DNA of 64,000 nucleotides from an uncultured Verrucomicrobiota bacterium (GTDB lineage Bacteria; Verrucomicrobiota; Kiritimatiellia; CAIQIC01; Lenti-01): assembly GCA_937860055.1 (NCBI GenBank), contig CALMBO010000010.1, forward strand, positions 62,001 through 126,000, in the 5' to 3' direction. Position numbers and translations under genes: made by a program. Under the pieces are notes generated by a model that saw only the letters and a program-made list of their open reading frames with translations, did not search any database and was not told where the DNA came from. The stretch's first letter is position 1; each line of letters starts with the position of its first letter. Positions 16,988 to 28,900 of this stretch are shown here, one piece after another.

Positions 16988-19900
16988 ATGAGCAAGAATG
17001 GAACGGGAGCGGGGCGGACAGCTTGGCGGGTGCTGCGGGGGGCGCTGGCGGCGGCATTCGCCGCCTTGCCGATGGCGGCTCCGGGGGCTACCGAGACCTG
17101 GAAGGACACGAGCACGTCGGGCTACTGGTCCGATGCCAGCGAGAACCGCTGGTACCGCTTCGACGACGGGTGGGATGTGCGCCGGCCCGACCTGGCCGTG
17201 GGCCAGTGGAACTACGACGGGACGAAGAGCGCAAACGTCATTACGTTCGCGAACGGCGTCCAGTCCTCCATGACCGTGAACGGGCTGGGAGGCGCCGAAT
17301 ATCTGGTGAACCAGCTGTGGTTCAGCAACAGCACGTCGCGCACGTTTGCGCAGGCCGACGGCAGCTACCTCAAGATGTCGGGCGGTTCGGCGAAGATCGA
17401 GGCGGCATCGGGGAGCGGGACGGGGACCTATACGTTCGGCGTGCCCCTCCTGCTGGACGCGACGACCGAGCTGAACCCGGTGGGCGGCGCGCTGACATTC
17501 AACGCGGCCGTCACCAACGGGGGGTATTGGATCAACGTGTATGGCGCCAACCAGAAGACGCTGACCCTCGGCGGCGTCCTGTCGGGTTCGGGCGGCCTCG
17601 CGGTGAAGCAGGACAGCCTTGTGCTGCTGACGAACAACAACACCTTCAGCGGGGCGATCTGGGTGGAGAAGGGGACCGTGCAATTGGCCAACCATACCAA
17701 TGCCATCGGTTCGAGCGGCATTGTGAACGTGGGGACGAACGCGACGCTGGACCTGCAGTACGGGACGGTGGACGTGCGCCCGGCCGCATTGAACCTGTAC
17801 GGCACGGGGACCAATTCGACGTGGGGCGCGCTGCGGAAGGCCACGTCGGGGACGACGACCTGGCGCGGCATCGTGACGCTGGGCGCCGATTCGCGGATCG
17901 TGGCGTCGGCGGGCAACATCTATTTCGCCACCAACGTGGCGGCGGGCTCCTCTACGCTGTACGTGACCAATGCCAACGCGATGAACATGACCGGCGGCGA
18001 GATGACGGGCACCAAGACGACCGGCGACGGGGCGTTGTACAAGACCGGCGCCGGATCCTTCCAGCTGCGGCCGGGTTCGGGCCTGACGGGAACGATTAGC
18101 TTGCAGCAGGGTGAAATCCGGCAATCGACGGGCAACTCGAGCGTGCTGCCCTCGGGCGGCCTGCTGATCCTGGCGGACGGGACGACCTACCGTTCGGACG
18201 GCACGACGGTGCGGGAAATGGCCAAGGCGAGCCGGATCGACGGGAACGTGACGCTGGGCTACAGCGGCGGGGGGCGGGTGACCTTTTCGGGGGACATGAA
18301 CCTGGCGGCGGGGCAGCGCACGCTGACGGCGGCGAACGATGTCACGATCAGCGGGGCGGTCACGAACGGCGGGCTGACGAAGGCGGGAACGGGAACGATG
18401 ATCCTGCTGGGGGCGAACACCTATGCGCTGGGCACGCTGATCAGCGCGGGCGTCCTGCAGGTCGGCAGCAACGGGACGGCGGGATCGGTCTCCGGCAACA
18501 TCACGAACAACTCGGCGCTGGCGTTCTACCGGTCCGACTCCTCGACCTTCAGCGGCGCGATCAGCGGGACGGGCGCGCTGACCAATCTGGCCGGGACCCT
18601 GACGCTGTCGGGGACCAGCACCTACAGCGGGGGCACAACGGTGGCGGGGGGCACGCTGCTGGTCAGCGGGTCGATCGGCAGCTCGGCGGTGTCGGTGAAC
18701 AGCGGCGCCACGCTGGCGGGCGCCGGCACGGTGGGGTCGATCGCGTCGCTGTCCGGCACGGTGAGCCCGGGCGCTTCGGCCGGCGTGGCCGGCACGCTGA
18801 CGGCCAGCGGCGCGGCGGCGCTGGGCGGCGGGACCTACACCTGCGACATCACGGGCACGGGCAGCACGGATTGCGACAAGATCGCGGCGGGCGGCGCCGT
18901 CGCGGCCGCCTCGGCGCTGACGATCAACCTGCCGGCGTCGGCCCCGGCGGGATTCAGCGAGGCGAGCTCGTATAGCTGGACGATCATGAGCGGCAGCTCC
19001 GTCGATACGGCGAACATGTCGATCGGGACGAAGTGGACGACGGGCGGCACGCTGGCGCTGAGCACCAGCGGGAACACCATCGTGGTGACCCACACGCCGG
19101 GGGCGCCGTCGGCGCCGACGGGGCTGTCCGCCTCGGACGGCACGAGCACGGCGCAGGTGGCGCTGAGCTGGAACGATGGATCGGGGGAGACGGGCTACGT
19201 GATCTGGCGCAACACCGTCAACACGTTCGCCAGCTCCACGGCCATCTACACGAACGCCGCCGGCGTGGTCACCTACAACGACAGCGCGGCCACGGCCGGA
19301 CAGCTCTACTACTACTGGGTGACGGCCACGAACGCGTCGGGCTCGAGTTCCGCCAGCACGTCGGATTCGGGCTACAAGCGGCTGACGGCGCCGGCCAACC
19401 TGGCGGCGGCGGATGGCGGCTCGACGGCCAACATCACGGTGACCTGGGACGCGGCGACGGGCGCGAGCTCCTACCATCTGTACCGGGACACGGATTCGAC
19501 GCCGGCGGGGGCGACGGAGCTGGGGCCGCAGTCCAGCGGATATGCGGACACGTCGGCGACGGCGGGGCAGCTCTACTACTACTGGGTGGTGGCCTCGAAC
19601 AGCACCAGCAGCAGCACCAGCGACTGGAGCACGGCCAACTCCGGCTACATGAAGCTGACGGCGCCGGGGAGCGTGGCGGCGACGGAAAACCAGTCCGACC
19701 GCGTGACGGTGACGTGGGGCAACGTGGCGGGCGAGACGGGCTTCGGCATCTGGCGGTACACGTCGGACGTCTCCGGTTCGGCGACGTGCATCGGGGCGGT
19801 GGGGGCGGACACGCTGACCTACGACGACACGACGGGCGACGCCGGCACGACCTACTACTACTGGGTGCGGGCGACCAACAGCACCAGCGCCAGCATGAGC

Positions 19901-22900
19901 GATTTCGGCGCGTCGGACTCCGGCATGAAGACGCTGACGGAACCGTCGACGGCGGCTTCGTCCATCACCTTCGGTTCCCTGGCGCCGGATTCGTACACCG
20001 TGGGCTGGACGCGGGGCAACGGCGAGTACGTGCTGGTGGTGGCGAAGCAGGGGAGCGCGCCGACCGACCCGGCGGACAGCACGGTCTATGCGGCCAACGC
20101 GGCGTTCGGCTCGGGGGACACGACGGCGGCGGGCAGCTACGTGGTCTACAAGGGGACGGGCACGTCGGTGCCGGTGACGGGGCTTTCGGCGGGGACCGAA
20201 TACTATTTCGCGGTCTATGAATTCAACGGCGCGGCGACGCCCAACTACCGGACGAGCGACGAGCCTGTTTCGAGCCAGTACACGCTGGTGGCGGAGCCGA
20301 CGACGCAGGCGACGGGCATCGCCATCACCGGAACGAACGAGGTGACGCTGACCGGCATCAACTGGACGGACGGCAACGGGGCGAGCCGCATCGTGGTGGT
20401 GAAGGCGGGGAGCGCGGTGGATGGATTCCCGGCGGACGGAACGGGCTACACGGCCAACGCGACGTTCGGCTCGGGATCCCAGATCGGCACGGGCAACTAC
20501 GTCGTGCACGCCGGCAGCGGGCCGCTGGCGACGCTGAGCGGGCTGTCGCGCGACGTGGTCTACCACTTCCGCGTCTTCGAATTCAACGGCAGCGGATCCA
20601 CGGCGAACTACCTGACCAACGCGGCGTCGGGCAATCCGGCCAGTTCGACGACGATGGCGGCCAACCCGGCCTCGGCCGCGGCCGACCTGGCGATTTCGTC
20701 CATCGGCACCACCTCGTTCACCGTCACCTGGACCAAGGGCACGGCGGGCACGAACACGCTGATCCTGGTGCGCGCGGGAACCCTTTCGACGGAGCCGTCG
20801 GACCTGGCCACCTACGCGGCCAGCGCGGTGTTCGGTTCCGGTTCGGAGATCGGCACGGGCGGATACGTGGTCTATACCAACACCGGCGCGAGCGTGACGG
20901 TGACGGGCCTGGCCCCCGGGACGCGCTACTACGTGAAGGCCTACGCGTTCAACGGCGCCGCCAACTCGCAGAACTACCGGACCAGCGACGAGCCGACGAT
21001 CGACGACTACACGCTGATGACGGAGCCGTCGCAGGCGACCGGCATTTCCTTCGGCACGCTGGCGGACACCAGCTATGCGGTTTCCTACACGGCGGGGGAC
21101 GGGCTGAGCCGCCTGGTGGTGGCGAAGGCGGGCAGCGCGGTGGATTGGACGCCGACGGACGGCACGGCGTACGCAGGGGAGAACAACGCCTTCGGTTCGG
21201 GCACGGAACTGAGCGCCGGCAACTTCCTCGTGCACCGCGGCGCGGGCCCGTTCACGCTGTCGGGACTCTCGGCGGCGACGGACTACCACCTCCGCATTTT
21301 CGAATACCAGGGGACGAACGACACGTTGAACTACAACGTGTCCGCGGCCTCGGGCAATCCCAGCAACCGCTACACGCTCTCCGCGGAGCCCACGGCGCAC
21401 GGGACGCTGACGGCCACGGCGGTGTCGGACACGGAGATCGACCTGGACTGGGGCGACGCGACGGGCGAGAGCGGGTTCCTCATCGTGCGGCAGACGTCGG
21501 ATTCGGGCTGGACGGCGCCGGCGGACGGCACGGCGTACACGGCGGGCAACTCGCTGGGCGGCGGGACGGTGGTCTATGCCGGCACGGCGGCGGGGGCGGG
21601 GTCGACAACCGACAGTTCGCTGTCGGCCAACACGACCTACTATTACAGGATCTATCCCTACGCCTACGACGGGACGGCGGCGCATGCGACCTACAACTAC
21701 TACACCGGCGGCACGCCGGGCAGCGCCAACGCGACGACCGGGGAGTCGGAGCCGGGTTCGAGCCTGACCTTGTCCTCGTTCGCGCCGGCGAGTGGGACCA
21801 GCGCGACGATCACGTGGACGGGGTCGGGCGCCGACGGGACGATCATCCTGGTGAAGTCCGGCGGCGCGGTCGATTCGAACCCGGTCGACTGGACGGGCTA
21901 CACGGCGAACGCGGCCTTCACGAGCGGCGACCAGATCGGCACGGGCAACTACGTGGTCTATGCGGCGGCGGGCAGCACCGGCATCGTGACGGTGACGGGG
22001 CTGAGCGCAGGCACGACGTATTACGCGGCGCTCTACCCCTACAACGGTTCGGGAACGTTCCTGAACTACCGGACGACCTCGCCGGCGACGGGCAGCGCGA
22101 CGGTGCTTCCGGATCCGACGGCGGTTTCGGCGACGGCGGACGGCAAGACGCTGATGAACCTGGCCTGGACGAAGAACGCGTCGTACGACGTGATGATCGT
22201 GCACAAGACCGGCAGCGCGCCGGCGGCGCCGACGCAGGGGGCGTCCTACAGCGTGGGCGGCGCCTGCGGCGGCGGCACCGTGATCTACAAGGGGTCGGGC
22301 GCGGCGCTGGAACATGTGGTAGCGTCGGGGACGGCCCACTACTACGCCTTCTATTCCTACAGCGGCAACTACTACTCCGCCGGGGCGGCGGATTCCGAAT
22401 CGACGACGTCGTTCGCCTCCGGGGAGATCGCGGAAACCTTCTCCTACACCAACAGCACGGCGCTGACGGGGCTGAACGGCGAGACGGGGTGGGGCGGGGC
22501 CTGGTACGGCGACACGGCCGTGTTCACGAATTCCGACGGCAGCTTCACGACGCAGACGAACTATCCGGCGACGGCGGGCAACAAGCTGTGGGTGTCGCCC
22601 GTCAACGACGCCAACGTGGCGGTGTACCGTCCCCTCGGGCAGTCCTACAACAACGGCCGGCTGTACTTCGGCTACCTCCTCAACTACGCCTACAGCGGAT
22701 CGGAGAAGTACGAGGGCCTGTCGTTCTATGCCAGCAACACCTCCGAGAAGCTGTTCTTCGGCGAAATCGGCGGTTCGGACCAGATCCTGGGCATCGATTC
22801 CACGGCGTCCTCGTACACCCTGAGCGCGGGGGGCGGCAACGACTACATCATCGTGGGCTACTACGACTGGGCGGCGGGCGAGGCCAAGGCCAAGGCCTAC

Positions 22901-25900
22901 AAGATCGGGACGCAGGCGGTGCCGACGGACGAGCCGGCGTCGTGGGACGTGACGGTATCGAAGGCCAGCAACACCGTGGGCGCGGTCGACACCATCCGCC
23001 TGGCGGCCGGTGAATACGGCGGGGCCTCCGGCACGCCGGGCGACACCTATTTCGACGAAGTCCGCATCGCGACGAACTGGTCCGGCCTGCTGGGGGTCGT
23101 GCCGTCGAAGCCGGCGGATCCGACGAACCAGACGGCGACGGCGGACGGCAGCGAAATGGTGCGGCTGGCCTGGACCCAGAACGGCTCGGCCAACAGCGTG
23201 CTGGTCCTGCACAACACGGGTTCCATCGGGACGAACCCGACGGACGGCGTTTCCTACAACGTCGGGGACACCATCGGCGGCTCGAAGGTGGTCTACAAGG
23301 GATCGGCCACGAAGCTGGAGCACGTGGTGGAGGATGGCGCTTCGGCCTACTACAAGTTCTATTCCTACAACGGCGCGAACTACTATTCGACGGGCGTGGC
23401 GGCGAACGTGTCGATGGCCGCGTACGGAAACTATGAGAAGGTGAACCCCTTCAGCTACACGAACGGCGCGGCGCTGGGGTCGAGCCAGGTCGGCGGCCAG
23501 GGCTTCGGGGCCAACTACTGGTCCGTGGACAGCGGCACGTGGACGGTGCAGACGAACTACGCCACGGCGGCCGTGGACAGCGTTCCGAAGTTCCTGGACA
23601 TGAGCAACTATCCGTCCATGGCCGGCAACCTGGCCTATTGCAGCGATCCGGGGAACGGCGCCAACGCCAAGGCGCAGCGGTCCCTGGAGACCGCCGTCAG
23701 CACCGGGACGTTCTACGTCGCGTTCATGATGTCCTACCAGTACCGCGGCGCGAACAAGTGGGCGGGCCTCAGCCTGCTGAACTCCGGCGGGACGGAGAAG
23801 GCGTTCTTCGGCAAGGGCGCGGGCGCCAACTGGAGCACGCTGGGCGTCGGCGACGGGTCGACGACGTATTTCTCGGCCTACGACATGGGCCAGTACTATT
23901 CTTCCGATGGATACGGCAGCACGGCCAACGTCTACCTGGTGGTGGGCAAGTACGACTTCAGCAGCCAGCAGCTGGCGGCGAAAGCCTACCGGGTCGTGGA
24001 CGGCTACACGTTCCCCGAGTCGGAACCGAGCTGGGACGTGAGCACGACGCTGGGGACGGGCATCGATTCGATCGGCCGGATCCAGTTGAACGCCGGTTCG
24101 ACCGATGCCGGCGGTTCCATCGGCAAGGTGTTCATCGATGAAATCCGCTATGCGACGAACTGGTCCGGCCTGCTTTCGCTGACCTGTCCGACGTGGGCGG
24201 GCAGCAACACGCTGAGCAACACCAGCACCTGGCTGGGCGACACCGAGCATTTCGTGTTCCAATCCTCCCCGGTGGGGCTGGGGCAGAGCGCCGCGGTCGA
24301 GTTCGACTGGGCGCAGACCGGCGCCTTCGCCGCGACCAACGCGATGGCCTGGCTGCAGAACGCGAACAGCAACAGCTACTGGTCCAACCAGGTCCAGATG
24401 ACCACGGCCGGAATCATCACGAGCCGGTTCGCGGCGGCCGGCAGCGGCTGCGCGGCCGTCCGGACGAACAACCCGGCGATCACGGTGCAGAACCTCAATC
24501 CGCCGACGGGCGCGACGGCGGCGCAGGACGGGGTGAACACCAACAGCCAGATCAACCTGTCCTGGACGCGCGGGATTTCGGGGTTGGCCAAGGATACGAT
24601 CGTCGTGCGGCAGACGGTCGATTCGGGCTGGACGGCGCCGGTGAACGGCACGACCTACAACGCGGGCGATTCGCTGGGGAGCGGGACGGTGGTCTACCGC
24701 GGCGCCGGCACGTCCGCCAGCGACACCGGCCTGGCCCCGAGCACGACCTACTACTACCGGTTCTACGCCGAAAACTACACCTACTACTCGGCCACGTACG
24801 ATTCCGACAGCGCGGCGACGGCCGCGGGCGGGCAGAACATCGTGATCGACGGGAGTTCGGCGGACTGGTTCGGTTCGGCCCCGGCGGTCCTGGACAGCTC
24901 GGCGAGTTCGCTGCAGGAATACATCTGGACGGACAAGCGCGGCGAAATGCGGCCGGAGAACGCCGACCATCCCAACGGCGACATCCAGGAATTCCGCGTG
25001 TTCGCGGATTCGACGTGGGTGTACTTCCTGGTCCGGATGACGAACATCGCGGATGCGACGAAGCCGTTCGTGGCCATCGGGGTGGATACGCGGACCAACG
25101 CCTCCAGCACGGCGATGAACTGGCTGGGCGACGATTCCGGCGCCTACATCGGGGACGGCTACGCCCAGGGCGGCGCGGCGCACTATCCGGCGAAGCAGCT
25201 CAACATCCACCACGTTTCCGCCGTCGGCGGGGCCCGGATCGAGGTGTATTCGCATGACGGCGCCGCGTGGTATGCGCCGCCGACCGGGGGCAACACGAAC
25301 GTGGCGATCAGCGCCGACAACGATGTGATCGAATTGAAGGTGGCGCGCGCGGACTTGGACCTGTCCGGGGCGGTGACGGGGCGCTTCACCGTGGCGTCCT
25401 ATGTCAACACGGGGTCGTGGAACAACGACGGCGACGGGACCACGCATCTGGCCGACAACACGGCCGACCTGCTCGACACCCTTTCCATCCCGCCGTGGAA
25501 CACGGCGGACAATTCGGCGAACCTCTCCGCGTGGCTCGAGGACATCAGCGACGCCGACGTGGACTTCTGGGTGGATGTGAAATTCGCCGCGTCGGGGGTT
25601 TCGGACAACAGCAAGCCGTCGGCGCCGGCGCTTTCGTCGCCGACCAACACGGCGGCGACGACGGCCAGTCCGAACCTGTCCTGGCAATCCTCCTCGGATC
25701 CGGACGGGCAGGTCACGGGCTACCTGCTGGAAATCAGCACGAACGAGCAGTTCAACGGCGTGACGGGAACGGAGAACGGGACGGTGTCGCTCCGGATCCA
25801 CCTGCCGGCTTCGACGACCAACTACACCTTCACGACCTCGGCGACCCAGTATTGGTGGCGGGTGCGGGCGCGCGACACGGCCGGGGAGCTGTCGGCGGCG

Positions 25901-28900
25901 ACGACGCGGTACTTCCGGGTGGTCGGCAAGCTGGACACGGAAGGGCCGCAGCCGACGCTGCTCTACATCGGCACGAACGTGGCCGGCTACCTGGCCGGCG
26001 ACTACGATGCGCAGATCGCCCAGTACGGCCCGATCCAGAGCGTGATGGACAGCGAGCTGCGCGACACGAACAACGTGTTCGGCTTCGTGCTCCAATGGGA
26101 CGACGCGAGCGGCGTCTATGCGACCAACCACATGCGGAGCACGGACAGCCCGCCGGAGGCGGGGGGATTCGCGTTCAACATCGTGAGCGACCAGGGGCGC
26201 GTCTCGCCGAACTGGGACATCGTGGAATACACCAACGGCGTCTTCAGCCGCGAGTGGGGCATCGACGTGCCGTTTTACGCCACGAACACGCTGGCGGCCG
26301 GCAACGACAATCCCCGCATCACCAACTACGTGATCGCGGCGTTTTCGATGACGAACTACGATCCGAACGTCGACTACTACCTGACGGTCAGCGCCGAGGA
26401 TTCCTACACGACGGACGGCAGCTGGTGGACCTACGGCTCGTGGACGAGCTTCACGAACGCCTCCGGCGGCAAGTATTTCAGCGGCTGGTGCGAGGACGGG
26501 CCGAACACGGCGCGGAACATCACGACCAACCTGCTGATCCAGATCGACGTGACGGACGACGACATCGTCGCCCCGAGGGCCAGCACGAACCAAGGATGGG
26601 CGAACGAGTCCTCGCTGGTGGTGTCCAACGCCTCGGGGGCGCTGGAGTACGTGGAGGGGACGGGGCAGGACGTCCTGCGCCAGGTGACGGACGGCAACCT
26701 CATCGGCGGCCCGCTGTACTTCCATTTCAACGCCTATGACTCGTACTACCAGGGCGTGGCGCTGGGGACGAATCCGACGTTCACGGCGAACGGCCGGACG
26801 CTGACCAACTCGGCGTTCGTGGCGGCCTACTGGCAGACGAACTGGGCGAACTACAGCCCGTCGCTCAGCTCGACGGACGACACCTGCAACGCCGACACCG
26901 TCCTGGCATGGAGCTGGGCAACCATCACGACGCAGGATGTCACCGCGCTGTGGGGGCCCGACAGCCTTTCCGGCGAAATGGGCGTGACCAACCTCATCCA
27001 GATGGATCTCTACGACGTGGATAACGACCGGTCGGGAGACCAGGCGTCGGCGCGGGTGAACTTCGGCCGCATCCGCCTGGTGGACGACGATGCCGTCGAT
27101 CCGGTCATCGTGGCCGGCGACACGAACCCGGCGGTGACCGGTACCGGCCTGGCCCGCGAATACGTGCTGACGAACCTGGTGGAATGGACGTTCCCGAGCG
27201 GCGCGGACGACGGAACCCCGGCGCCCACGACGGTGGCGGACAACATGTCCGCCAGCGACATCAGCCACGGACCGGCCGGAGCCCTGCAGGGCACCACCAA
27301 CATCTACATGAACGCCCAGTTCTACAAGCCGGCCACCAACCGGTACGTGACGTTCACCCTCACGCCGGCGGCGGGCAAGACCTTCAAGGCGGAGAGCATC
27401 GGCTACGAAACCCGGGTCAGCAGCCTGAACGGGCCGGACACGATCGAATTGTACGGCACGCTGCCGGGCGGTTCCGAGACCCTGTGGGCCACGAACACCA
27501 TCAATCTGTACGACATCGACAACAGCGGAACCAACTGGAACAACTACCTGGTGATCTCCTCCGGCGTGAGCATGGCGATGTCCGCGGCCTCCACGGGAAC
27601 GGTTTCGTTCAAGCTCCTGGCCCGCGTGACGGACACGAACCATCTGGTGTCGGAGGACAACGCGAACTGGTACCTCGACAACCTGACCGTGTCGGGGTAC
27701 ATCCTCGGCGAGGGAGGGGGCGCGCAGGTCACGGACCACGACCTGGCCAAGGGCACGGCGAAATTCAGCCTGTCGGCCTATGACAACTACAGCGGGATCG
27801 ACGGCACGATCGGATCCCCGACCGGGCGGGCTCCGCGCGTGGATTTCTGGAACGTGTCCCAGGGCGTCTGCCCGGTGACCAACGCCTTCGTCACGAACGG
27901 ATGGACGAGCGCCACCGGCACGACCGCCCTGGGCATCACAGGCTATGCGCCGGCGGTGGGGGACAAGAAGCAGATCGCCCTCGGGTCGGGCGGGGCGTCG
28001 CTGACCTACTACGCGCGTTTCACGGTGAACGACCACGATGTGGACCGCTCCGGCGACAGCCGCGTGGTGACCAACATGACGACCAACACGGTGTACGACA
28101 ACGACAGCAGCCGGCCGGCGAGAGGCTATCTGTACGGTGGTCCGCTGGGCGTCTTTGTGGACGGATCCCTCACCAAGTCGGTGTCGAGCGGCAACAGCAA
28201 GGAATACCGCATCAACGACGAGCAGCTGCAGTCGGCTTCCTCCACGTCCATCGCCGTGAAGGTGAACCTCTACGACTACAGCGGCTGGACGGTGCCGACC
28301 CTGATCTTCTCGAACGCCACGGCGGGCGTGATGTCGACCAGCTGGCTGACTTCCGTCCACACCGACGACGTGAACACGACCAACCGCCCCGATTCGGCGA
28401 TGGAGTGGCTCTTCGCCAAGTCCCAGGCCGATACGCTGTTCAGCTCGTACGAGGGCATCACCAATGAATTCCGGATCGCGTCGGTTTGGGACAAGGACGA
28501 CGACCGGCTGGATTCGGGCGACAACAACGTCGACAATCTGGAGCTGACCAACGCCCGCATCGGCTACGTGACGTTCATCGACAACGACGTGGGCATGCCG
28601 AACGTGCAAAGCAACTACAGCGAGACGCGCACGAACTGGACCGTGCCGAAGGTTTATCTGGGCCTGCCCGGCGATGCCTCCCGCAGCAACCTGTACACGG
28701 GCGGTCTCCCGGCGGACACGGGCGAAAGCGCGGTGCTGGCGAACCTGACCAACCGGGTCTACGACAGCCAGCTGGCGGAGGTCTCGGCCGCCGCGCCCCT
28801 GAGCGTGGTGCTGCCGGTCTTCGACACGGGCGGCGGCGGTTCGGGCCGCACCATCAAGGGCGTGCAGCGGGGGACGAGCGCGACGGAGGCTTCCACCAAC